Shown here: piece by piece, positions 9,899 through 18,230 of the stretch
How positions within the stretch are numbered: the first letter of the stretch is position 1
Layout of the letters: each line of letters starts with the position of its first letter
Assembly (NCBI GenBank): GCA_013054445.1
Contig: JAAMPI010001163.1
Span: forward strand, 1 to 18,491
Direction: 5' to 3'
DNA length: 18,491 nt
From: Cudoniella acicularis
Lineage: Eukaryota > Ascomycota > Leotiomycetes > Helotiales > Helotiaceae
The notes under the pieces: model-generated
Database searches by the model: none
What the model was told of the DNA's origin: nothing
Seen by the model: only the letters and a program-made list of their open reading frames with translations
Translations under genes and position numbers: made by a program

Positions 9899-9908
9899 TT
9901 TCCCCCAT
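9849..9908 (-). promoter_or_regulatory. Upstream ORF overlapping the VPS34 start codon
   Basis: On the VPS34 strand an ATG at 9906-9908 lies 10 nt before the VPS34 ATG, out of frame, in a strong context (ACCATGG). It opens a 19-codon frame that ends with TAA at 9849-9851 inside VPS34 exon 1. If transcripts begin upstream of 9908, ribosomes would meet this ATG first, and initiation at VPS34 would need leaky scanning. The transcription start is not known from the sequence. Confidence 0.5.
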
Positions 9909-9963
9909 GGTTTCTTCACGGTAACAAGAGATAGATGCAGTCCCAAGGTTTGCCATGACGGCT

Positions 9964-9987
9964 ACAGCCACAGCCACAGTCACAGCC
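9964..9987. repeat. Four tandem ACAGCC-type hexamers
   Basis: Four adjacent 6 bp units read ACAGCC, ACAGCC, ACAGTC, ACAGCC. They lie 66 bp upstream of the VPS34 ATG, probably in its leader or core promoter (as GGCTGT on that strand). A short tandem repeat; a regulatory role is not shown. Confidence 0.7.
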
Positions 9988-10269
9988 TTCTTGTATTTGT
10001 GGACCGTGCGTACGCTAAGGTTAGTGGGCGGTGGGCTTGGCGGTGCTGGGACATGTGCGTAGGGAGAGACCAGGATTTCAGTGCCGACGCGACTTTGTCA
10101 CTATTCCATCCAAACCACATCAGTATCACGACGTCGAGCATAAGAAGATCTCTCGAGGGCTTCTTAGCCGGGGAGCTGGACCGCTGCGATCATCTCATTC
10201 TTTTTGGTTTTCCTGTTCCTGCGAGTTCTTACTCCGCCCTTCGACCCAAGCTGCCTAGAGCCCTGAAGC

Positions 10270-10329
10270 TTTCGCGACTCGATAATCTGCGAAACCACAA
10301 ACCATATCGTTGACGCGCCGCAAACGCGT
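10270..10329 (+). promoter_or_regulatory. MCB/SCB-like G1/S motif cluster upstream of NSE4
   Basis: A perfect MluI cell-cycle box ACGCGT lies at 10324-10329, 12 bp before the NSE4 ATG, an ACGCGC core at 10313-10318, and TTTCGCG (reverse complement of CGCGAAA, an SCB-type site) at 10270-10276. Another ACGCGA occurs at 10087-10092. In yeasts, MBF/SBF use such sites to drive S-phase genes. Function here is inference from motif and from the DNA-repair role of the gene. Confidence 0.5.
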
Positions 10330-10341
10330 CTGAACCTCAAC

Positions 10342-11824
10342 ATGTCCAGATATTCGAAGAGTTCCGAATCGCCCGCGCCATTTCGTGGCGACGATCTATA
10401 TGAAGCATCGCCAGAGCCTTCTCGGCCGCGGCACACCAATGCTGGCCAATCATCCATGTCTCCATCGCCAGCAACTTCAGTATCATCTGACAAAGAGAAC
10501 CGTTCATCGCGGCCAGTAGATAAGGGCAAAGGTCGAATGCCAATGGGACCTCCACGGGCACCCTCACCTTCAAGTGAGCGAAGCAAGCGTAAGCGCACTA
10601 ATACAAACACCGCAGAATCAGAGAACCTTTCCGACCGCAACCGTCGAAGACGAACTGTAGAAGTCGAAGATCCAGATGACTACAACCCAGATCAAGACAT
10701 CGAGGAGCGCAGACAGCTCCGCAAAGGACTGAGAGATCTCACCAAGAGACTCGCAGACAATCGTTCGGACTACTTGGCGAAAGGATCGACAGGGCTTAGA
10801 GATACCATAATTAGGGCAGACGAACTCTCTGACCAAGTGAAGCAGACATCAGATGCAACTATTGATGCTCGCTTGCTTGTCACAACCGCAGATCTCTCTT
10901 ACAAAAAGACAATTGCCCTTACTTCGGGCGATAGTGCACAGGGGGTTGATTTGGATCGATTTATATCCAGATGTTGCACTTTTATGAAGTCTGCCCCCAA
11001 CGATGACCACGATGATGCTACCCCGAGTCAGTCACAACGGAGGAGGACCAACAATGGCGAGGAAGAGGACGAGGATGGCGATATGTTGAATTGGGCGCAT
11101 CTTGGTCGATACGCTGCTTTACCAAACATTTACCGACCTGCAGTTCCTGGATTTCTTCTCGGTCCTTTATCAACAGAAAAACGTGCGAAGAGAGTAGTGG
11201 TCCGGAAAGCTGCCTTCAGACCTAATGCGCTGCAGGAAACACGCCCTGAAGTGCTCCAATCCAAAGACATTGAAAAGTCACAAAACTCAAATCTGACAAC
11301 TCTTTGTACCCAGATTCTGAGGAGGGCAAACAAAGTTCTTCAAGATTCGATGGTCAAGGCAGATGAAGAAGCTCAAGAAGACATGACGGATGAGGAGAAA
11401 AGCTCGCTTCTGGACCGAAATGGCATTTCAGAAACTGGGGGTCTAGCACTGTTCAAATTCGTCATCAATCCTTGGTCTTTTGGTCAAACTATCGAGAATC
11501 TCTTTTATGTGAGCTTCTTGATTCGTGATGGAAAAGCTGGTATATCAGTAGATAAGCGTGGGCTTCCATATTTAGGTACGAGATACGCCACTGTTGAATT
11601 CGACCCTGACTGACTTTGCAAACACAGATCTGATATCAGCTGATGATGATGGGAACCAAAGACAACGAGGAGATGACGGGTCTGCAAAGCACCAAGCTGT
11701 CTTAGCACTCGACATGGCAACTTGGAAACAGTTGATTGAAGCCTTCGATATCAAGGAACCCATGATCCGGCACCGCGAAGATGAGGAGCACAATTCTGTT
11801 GGGAAGAGAGGATGGTATGCTTAG
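10342..11824 (+). CDS. NSE4: Smc5/6 complex kleisin subunit Nse4
   Basis: Nse4 bridges the Smc5 and Smc6 heads and binds Nse1/Nse3; the complex acts in nuclear DNA repair and replication. Two exons: 10342-11575 and 11628-11824, joined across a 52 bp intron (GTACGA donor, CTGAC branch site, ACAG acceptor), give 476 aa. The first ~120 residues are Ser/Pro/Arg-rich and look disordered. A helical N-terminal kleisin region follows (RRQLRKGLRDLTKRL near 123-137, to about 215). After an acidic linker comes the conserved block WAHLGRYAALPNIYRPAVPG (251-270). The C-terminal winged-helix region runs from about 365 (GGLALFKFVINPWSFGQTIENLFYVSF) across the intron to QAVLALDMATWKQLIEAFDIKEP, matching the Nse4 C-terminal domain. 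If the intron stays in, translation ends at 11613 after 423 aa and the last part of that domain is lost. The ATG has A at -3. Confidence 0.92.
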
Positions 11825-13008
11825 ATATTTGCACTCACCTGCACTGGCGTCTTGGGGTTAATGAATTTCGGATGCAAATTAATACCATGGGCTTGGGTTT
11901 GCGCAAATGCCTGGAAAATATGGGAGGCTGGCGTATCTTTGCATTACTTCCGGTGAAGGGGAACCTGGCTGGAGAGCTCATGTTATCAATACAAAACTAC
12001 TATTTTTGACTTAACACTGACCTGTGTATGGTTATCGTTCTACACCTCGTATAATGGAATGGTTTGTTAGAAGATTTGCGTTTAAGCGAGCAACGGGCAT
12101 TTAGACGGCATTCCAGGTCCCTCCTTGTCTTGAATATCTATGTTATAGTACGGGATCAATCACAGAAATTTAGAGAGCGTATGAGCCGGAGGAGGGTTTT
12201 GAGGCTCCATGCTGTGCTGAAAAGAGCTTGGAGGGAAGTAAGGATGAGAGAGTATATCTGATTTTGGGGAGGTAGCCGGGGCCGCATTTAGAGCTCGAAT
12301 CCCATTACATGATACCCTAACGGATGGCGAATGATGTGGTACAGTACCCCAGCTTCTCAAATCGACGGCCTGGCATTAAGGGGGCAAATGTCCGGCTTCT
12401 GGGAGTCTCAAACAGCGGAGAGACTGCCAATTCCGCCCTATGTCTAGTACATAGCCCAAATTGCTTAGATATATCCCAAGACTTTCCAAGTTCTGCATTT
12501 GAAAATTCCCGTGGCTCGAACCCCAAAGTTCATACCCTGGATGTCTTGGAAGATTGAAACATTTCCACGAGATGGGGAAAAGTGTCTGACTACTCTCTCC
12601 CCTTGGTGTCAACCGAAAGAGCTTCATTTGCGCGAAAAATGTTCTGGATCTACTAGATCTTGTTTACTCAATTGTTCCAGGGGATTTTTTTATGGAATCA
12701 TGTACCTTGATATCTTACAAGAATAATTATTAAGATAAACAAGAAACAAGTGCACGCAATGTGATTGATGATAACGATCGTTTGCCTGGATGTTCCGGAG
12801 CATCGTGAACAATTCACTTGCCTTTGCCCGGGAAACGCAGGGCGGCGAATTGAATACTCACAATAGTACCGGGACAATAGGACTAAACAGTAGACTGATG
12901 ATGCCATTGAATGCGCATTTTAAATGCAGCACGATAGATACAATCGACCGCGGAGGACAGCTTTTTGACTGCCACGAATCTTTTGATTTAACACTTTCAC
13001 AGTTTTCC
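11825..13008. other. Intergenic stretch with no supported gene
   Basis: About 1.2 kb between NSE4 and the coiled-coil gene. All frames here are short (under 85 codons), overlap on both strands and have no recognisable content. A B-box-like string at 12513-12523 is not supported by a tRNA fold. This region should contain the NSE4 3' end and the promoter of the next gene. Confidence 0.6.
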
Positions 13009-13016
13009 TGACGTCA
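13009..13016 (+). promoter_or_regulatory. Perfect CRE/ATF palindrome TGACGTCA
   Basis: TGACGTCA, the full cAMP-response/ATF-CREB bZIP site, lies 56 bp upstream of the ATG at 13072. It is probably in the core promoter or leader of the coiled-coil gene. Binding by an Atf1/Sko1-type factor is inferred from the motif only. Confidence 0.5.
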
Positions 13017-13071
13017 CCCACACTCGACCACCGAATTTTGAAAGAAAGACTGAATCACGATAACTTACGCC

Positions 13072-15360
13072 ATGGCTTTTCAATTTGGGCAAGGCCAATT
13101 TGTGCCGTTCGGGGTTGAGGCCCCTAAAATGCCGGGAACCCTCCCTACGTGGAGCGAGAGAGATGCTCTACTACGCAGAATGAGAGCGCATATCGAGGGT
13201 GAGTACACCGCATGCATCAAGATCTCGGCCGGAAGTGGAAAACTAATCTGCCTTATCAAAGGGTGTGGTGACAACCCCCAGGAACCGAGAAATGCAGAAC
13301 AAGAAAGACAAATAACCACGCTGAAAAAGCTTCTCGAGACCGCGTATCGCACGATCCAAGAATTGACACCTCCAAAACCCGACAAAACCACCATGACGGA
13401 CAGCGCGTCCGTTGACCCCAAGGAGTTCCGAGAGCTGCAAAGTAGTCACGATTATCTGCAGGAGCAATACAACGAGATCGAGAAGGCTCACGCTGATTTG
13501 GAAGCCAAGCATGAAGAATTACAGAAGGAGAAGGAAGCAGAGACCATCAAAGCCAAGCAATCGGAAGCCAAATACAACAAGGAGAAGGAGGACAACGACA
13601 AGAATTACGAGCTGATCGCAGAACGTGACGAGAATATCAACAGACTCGTGGAACAGGTTAGAAGCCTCAACAGCGATGTATTCCAAGAGAAGGAAAAATC
13701 TGCTGCGGCCGAGAGCGAAAGAAAATCTACTTTTAAAACCTATCAGGAAGAAACTAAAAAGCTTCGGGCCGCGCAAGTCGCTTCGGCCAGACTGGAGGAG
13801 CAGTACAGAAAGACCGAGGAGCAGATCCAGAAGCTGAACAGGGACAAGACCAATCTTGCGAAGAGGCTTGTGGAATTCGAACACGCGCACGATGATGCTG
13901 TTGACCTGCGATCCCAGATTGCTCAGCTGCGCAGCACCATGAGGCGTATGGATCTGGACCCGACTGCCTTCAATCCCAACTTGGTGCCAGTGGCTCATCA
14001 CGGCGGCGACGGCGACAACGATGGGGCGAAAGGCCACCGACACATCCGCACCCTCGATGAGGAATTGGAAGACGATGGAGGCGAGCCAGACGACTCTTCG
14101 TACATATACTCATCGTCAGAGGACGGCGACATCGATGTCGATGTTGTCAACAGCAGCCCGGCAGCATCACCAGCCAAAGCCCGCCGCCGACGACAAATCA
14201 CAACCATTGTTCAGCATAACACCATTCATACAGTGGTCCCCTATGAAACCATCGCACACAATCCCATACGGTGCTGGATCACCACTGAAATTAACCTGGT
14301 GCACCTCGCCAGACACTGGGCAAACGTCCCTTTCCTCCCGAATGCTGCTCGCGCGATTCGATACCGCTTTCCCGTCAATCAGCCAACCTCACCATCATCA
14401 ACTCTGGCTCCATCTGAAGATAACCCAATAAGCGATCCTGTTACTCCCGCCTTTACCCCTCTTCACGGAAGCCTGGTTGCTGGTTCCTCTCAACCTTCTA
14501 CAGCTGCCACTGTCGGTCCAGCTCCTCATCCTCCTACTACCTCCCAGTCAGAGTCACGCAAAACCTCGCCACGAACTAAAACAACAGCTTCTCATGTCTT
14601 CTCCGCACCCGGTACAATTACTTCTTCTCCGCCGACATCTGTTGGATCCCAATCTCAAAAAGGCGCTTCTCCAAAAGAGGATTCTCCTGATGTCCCTCAA
14701 ATGATGACTCAAGTAGAAAAGAGCCCATCCGAATCTAGTGATGCTGATGGTGGGGTTGATGCTCCATCTGACAGCGCAGAACAAGCGGCAGGAGATATTG
14801 GATCATTGCCTTCCGGCCCTCATGACAGCAGAGGTTCTGTGTCAGGAGATGGTTCCACTCCGACGCAAGATACTTTCCCTCCCGAAGACAAACCTACTGG
14901 ACTTGGTTCAGGTGATGATGCATCCCAGGTGACTGGGGCTGAGATCTCTCCGGTAGAAGGAGAAGAGGAAGTCATCGAGGAAGTGACGGAGGAGATAGTT
15001 GAAAAGATCGTTCAAGATCACTCAGTTCAACCAACTCTATGGGAAGAAATCACTCGACCTTTCGACCCTAATCATACCCCTCCAGTTTGGAGCACCCTCA
15101 TCTCATTCGCTATCCACTGTCTCTTCTATTGGGGCTTGTGGTTCTGCTGGCAGAATTTCAAGGAGCGCAGTATGTGGAAAGAAGCAAATGATATCACTCG
15201 TGGTGTTATCGATGATCTGTTCCAACATCGCCGCAAATACGGCCGTGGTATTACCGCAGAGTTCTTTTCCGAGGGGTTATCAAGCTCGATCGAGCATCTC
15301 ATTCTTGGAATTGCAAGCGCACTCGGTGTCGAGCGCCAGGCTTATCCACTTCCAGGATAG
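13072..15360 (+). CDS. Unrecognised coiled-coil protein with C-terminal membrane segment
   Basis: I do not recognise a family. The frame encodes 762 aa from an ATG in good context (GCCATGG). Seen in order: a short N-terminal block (1-42); a long charged coiled coil, about 115-292, with heptad-like E/K/L/Q runs; an acidic patch (330-360); a block of conserved appearance (375-435) containing IRCWITTEINLVHLARHW; a Ser/Thr/Pro-rich, probably disordered region (436-625); an acidic amphipathic stretch (EEEVIEEVTEEIVEKIV, 631-647); one strong hydrophobic segment (about 673-693, WSTLISFAIHCLFYWGLWFCW); and a basic/helical tail of about 70 residues. The layout suggests a single-pass membrane protein with a long cytosolic coiled-coil arm, such as a tether, but that is inference. 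Positions 13199-13261 look like a 63 bp intron (GTGAGT, CTAAT at 13242-13246, AAG end) that keeps the frame; splicing would give 741 aa. Confidence 0.8.
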   Translation: MAFQFGQGQFVPFGVEAPKMPGTLPTWSERDALLRRMRAHIEGEYTACIKISAGSGKLICLIKGCGDNPQEPRNAEQERQITTLKKLLETAYRTIQELTPPKPDKTTMTDSASVDPKEFRELQSSHDYLQEQYNEIEKAHADLEAKHEELQKEKEAETIKAKQSEAKYNKEKEDNDKNYELIAERDENINRLVEQVRSLNSDVFQEKEKSAAAESERKSTFKTYQEETKKLRAAQVASARLEEQYRKTEEQIQKLNRDKTNLAKRLVEFEHAHDDAVDLRSQIAQLRSTMRRMDLDPTAFNPNLVPVAHHGGDGDNDGAKGHRHIRTLDEELEDDGGEPDDSSYIYSSSEDGDIDVDVVNSSPAASPAKARRRRQITTIVQHNTIHTVVPYETIAHNPIRCWITTEINLVHLARHWANVPFLPNAARAIRYRFPVNQPTSPSSTLAPSEDNPISDPVTPAFTPLHGSLVAGSSQPSTAATVGPAPHPPTTSQSESRKTSPRTKTTASHVFSAPGTITSSPPTSVGSQSQKGASPKEDSPDVPQMMTQVEKSPSESSDADGGVDAPSDSAEQAAGDIGSLPSGPHDSRGSVSGDGSTPTQDTFPPEDKPTGLGSGDDASQVTGAEISPVEGEEEVIEEVTEEIVEKIVQDHSVQPTLWEEITRPFDPNHTPPVWSTLISFAIHCLFYWGLWFCWQNFKERSMWKEANDITRGVIDDLFQHRRKYGRGITAEFFSEGLSSSIEHLILGIASALGVERQAYPLPG
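13199..13261 (+). other. Probable in-frame 63 bp intron of the coiled-coil gene
   Basis: A perfect GTGAGT donor, a CTAAT branch site 15 nt before the end and an AAG acceptor define an intron typical for this window. Its length is a multiple of three and it has no stop in frame, so both spliced and unspliced mRNAs are translatable. Removal joins HIEG directly to CGDNPQEP and deletes 21 residues (44-64, or equivalently 43-63). Confidence 0.6.
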
Positions 15361-16172
15361 ACTTTTGATTTTCAAAGAGTTTTCATTCGAAATTGACCTC
15401 AAAAATTGGTGTTTTGCGACTGCTCTGGGGAGCCATATGGAGTTTTCAGGAGGGACGTTGAGATAAACTTTCTCAGTATGGAATTTCTCTTCAGGAAGTC
15501 TCGGATACCCACAGACTGGCGTTTGCGCTTTGCAAGCGGATTTAGGTGTTTCGGGATACCCATCACATTCGATTTTTATTGTTCTGCTATTTTATTTGGT
15601 CAGGGTTCTTCCTTGTTTGTACTATGCGCCTGATCTGCGACTATGGTTGGCGGATCCAATTGCGAATACCTTGAATTTGTACGATAGTAGTTTGCTTTAC
15701 TTTCGCTTTTCAGATATTGTTTTAGAATTTCAACGTCTCACGACCACTGTCTTCGGAAGATTCGGGCTTTAAGTCTGACCATGGGTGGTTTTTTCGAAAA
15801 GGTGGTCTTTGTTCGCCAGGTACAAAGCCCACAATTGTATTTCAGGAACGAGCATCATGAAAGATATTCCAAATACATTGGCTGCGCTCTCCGAAGACAT
15901 CCGAGGCGAAAAAGTGATAAAGCTTCCTACCCCACTTGGATCTCATTCCCAGCTTCAAAAACTCGGTATGATAGGTACATTCAACACAAATAAACCCTTC
16001 CCAATTTTACGTGTTAGATACATGACAATTAACCCCCTGTCTCTCTCCGCCATAGCAGCGGGCTTCCCGACAAGCCCTGTAAATTACAAGCAATGATTCG
16101 GTTGTTCCAACCGAGCACCGCGGTCGATCATGCTAGAGGCTTACAAACGACCCCAGAAATCCACTGTGATTT
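15361..16172. other. Intergenic stretch with no supported gene
   Basis: About 0.8 kb after the coiled-coil gene, T-rich in its first half, which fits a 3' end. The longest independent frame, 15785-16096 (103 codons), has no recognisable domain and no clear promoter. I see no RNA gene. Confidence 0.6.
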
Positions 16173-16193
16173 GAGATTCCAGATTCTAGATTC
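16173..16193 (+). repeat. Three tandem heptamers NAGATTC
   Basis: The units GAGATTC, CAGATTC and TAGATTC follow one another exactly at 16173-16193. They resemble a degenerate heat-shock-type array of TTC/GA half-sites, and a small hairpin (GGTGC...GCACC, 16210-16225) follows. They lie 65 bp before a TATATAT motif upstream of the DUF4336 gene, so a role as an upstream activating site is possible but unproven. Confidence 0.6.
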
Positions 16194-16257
16194 ACATGAA
16201 TGAGCAAGCGGTGCGAAGTTGCACCGGGAGCATAAAGTTTTCATGCGGAGCCATTTC

Positions 16258-16264
16258 TATATAT
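16258..16264 (+). promoter_or_regulatory. TATA box candidate for the DUF4336 gene
   Basis: TATATAT lies 295 bp upstream of the ATG at 16553. The stretch between is C/T- and CAA-rich with few ATGs, as expected for a long leader of a well-expressed fungal gene. Motif match only. Confidence 0.4.
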
Positions 16265-16552
16265 TCTCGCAATTCTGCTCTTCATTTATTTTAAAGAGCA
16301 CCTCAATTCAATCCAATTCATCAGCCTTACAGCAATCTACAGCACTTTAAGCAATCAGTCCATCCCCTGGATCGCTAAAGCAGGCCTGCGTCATCGTCTC
16401 GGCCCGCTATCGACATCATCTAACTTTCCCATCGCAAACGTCAATCAGCACTCCACAAAAGCGCCCCTCCATAACCCTGTCGTAGAACAACTAAAACTTC
16501 CAATTAGCTCAAGAAGCAATCACCAAGTGTCATACATTACATTGCAACAACC

Positions 16553-17454
16553 ATGTCTTCACAACTCGTTCCCAAAAATCCAGAGGAAGTGATGGTTATC
16601 CGCGAGCTCGTCCCAAATGTCACCACGCTCTCCGTCCCATTCCTACGCTTCGGGCGCATAAAGTTTGGAGGACGAGCAACAATTGGTGAGTTCACTCAAT
16701 CCCTTCCCCAATAGTCCGTGCCTCAATCCAAAGAACAAAAGGCTAACTAAACATCACAGTACGACTCCAATCCGGCAACCTGGCCGTCTTCTCCCCCGTC
16801 GCCCTGACTCCAACCGTACAAACACACCTCTCCTCTCTCGGCAAAACCGTCTCCTACATCGCTGCTCCAGACATGGAACACCACATCTTCTTGTCCGCCT
16901 GGGCCTCTGCCTTCCCCTCCGCCCACATCATCGCCCCCGAAGGCCTAGCCGAGAAGCGCGCCAAGATGAACGTAACCGACAAATCCGTAACTATCGTGCC
17001 CATCTCCACAGTCTTTACCGCAAAAAACAAACTCGATATCAAAGTCTCCGAGGAATTCGACCAGGAATTCTCGTATGAATACGTGGATATGCATCCTAAC
17101 AAAGAATTGGTATTCTTCCACAAGCCGTCAAAGACGCTTATTGAAGCCGATTTGCTGTTCAACTTACCAGCCACGGAGCAATACTCGAGAACGGGCATTG
17201 ATCCTACGACGGGGTGGGCGACAAAATTATTTGGTGCGTTGCAGAATACGAGGGGCGATGCGATTTGGCAGAAGAGGATGTTGTGGTATGTGATTAGCAA
17301 GAGTGATAGGGAGGGCTTCAATGCTAGTATGAAGAGGATTAATGCGTGGGGGTTTGAGAATCTGATTCCGTGTCATGGGAACTCTTTTGTGGGTGATGGG
17401 AAGGGGGTCTTTGAGAAGGTTATGGCGTGGCATTTAGAGGGTTTGAAAAAATGA
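16553..17454 (+). CDS. DUF4336 domain protein (metallo-beta-lactamase-like fold)
   Basis: Two exons, 16553-16685 and 16760-17454, joined across a 74 bp intron (GTGAGT donor, CTAAC branch site at 16743-16747, CACAG acceptor), give 275 aa. The start ATG has A at -3 (CAACCATG). The sequence follows the DUF4336 pattern: an N-terminal strand region (VPNVTTLSVPFLRFGRIKFG), PDMEHHIFLSAW (81-92, His85/His86), APEGLAEKR, VFFHKPSKTLIEADLLFN (162-179, with His165 and Asp175) and PCHGN near the C-terminus (His250). The spaced His/Asp residues resemble the metal-binding pattern of the metallo-beta-lactamase superfamily, to which DUF4336 is thought to be related; the reaction and substrate are unknown. No signal peptide or membrane segment is seen, so it is probably cytosolic. 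The second half of exon 2 shifts to GT-ending codons compared with the C-rich first half. Confidence 0.85.
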
Positions 17455-18230
17455 GTGAAGAGGCTGAATGGAATGGAATGATATGTAATGAAATAGCTTA
17501 TGTCGGGGCGTTGAAGGCAGTATTCTGGATTGTCATGAAAAGGTTGTGGATTTAATGCAGGAGTAAGAAGGACTGTTATGCACTCAAGCTGGATGCGAAT
17601 CTCCCTGTACGACTATATATCACTCTTTATACTTTCAAATCTTTACAAATGAAAATTATCCAAATTTATATCTCTTATACCCGTCTCCTAATTTAAATAC
17701 CTCATAAATCCTATAAATATGTCCAGACAAATAAATGAGTTCAGGATTTCCCTCGGACAATGTTGAAGCGTTTGTACAAGACTTCTGCTGTTTAAATTCA
17801 GTAATATTGATTTGTTGCGACTGTCTATATAATTATTGTTCGTCGTGTGCAAGGGAAAGTACTGGCATGTTTTGAAAGTGCTAGATGAGAAGTTTAAGAG
17901 AAATGTCGGGCTTTTAGGCAGGCAAGCGAAAAGTGCAGCAAAGACTGTTGGATTCCTCGTCATTTCGAGATGTTTTTAGAAGTTGAATTGAAGAATCCGC
18001 TCTTCTGTTTCCAGCCTTCATACATATATGTCCAGTTTCTCAGCCCTGTCTTTAAGTCATAATAACACCTTCAAGGGTCTCCGCCCATATCCTAACCGAA
18101 AAACGCCGAGTGTTGATTCTGTCAGCCTCCCACCAACCGATCCTGATGATGACCTATTCCTATTCCCACATCATATATTCATATACATAACAGGCGTTCA
18201 TGAAACCGGCTTTTTTGTTGCTTTTTTCGT
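17455..18230. other. Tail-to-tail intergenic region
   Basis: 776 bp between the convergent DUF4336 and PKA-type genes, strongly AT-rich at 17600-17720. AATAAA on the plus strand at 17730-17735 is a weak polyadenylation candidate. Small frames here (for example 17688-17963 minus) have no recognisable content. Confidence 0.65.

Larger units (their letters stand above)
9899..10341. promoter_or_regulatory. Shared divergent promoter of VPS34 and NSE4
   Basis: 443 bp separate the start codons of the two divergent genes and contain no supported gene. The region holds a hexamer repeat near the VPS34 side (9964-9987) and ACGCG/CGCGAAA motifs near the NSE4 side. No clear TATA box was seen on either side. 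Short intergenic distance means that the two genes must share or partition their control sites. Confidence 0.7.

Noticed and set aside
12513..12523. GGCTCGAACCC resembles a tRNA B box.
   Set aside because: Flanks do not fold into a cloverleaf, and no A box is seen upstream.
13519..14043. 174-codon minus-strand frame, rich in Leu/Val/Phe, looking like a membrane protein.
   Set aside because: It is the antisense shadow of the Lys/Glu-rich coiled-coil coding sequence; complementary codons give Leu/Phe/Ser.
15785..16096. 103-codon plus-strand frame between the coiled-coil and DUF4336 genes.
   Set aside because: No recognisable content, unconvincing start context and no splice partner; kept as intergenic.
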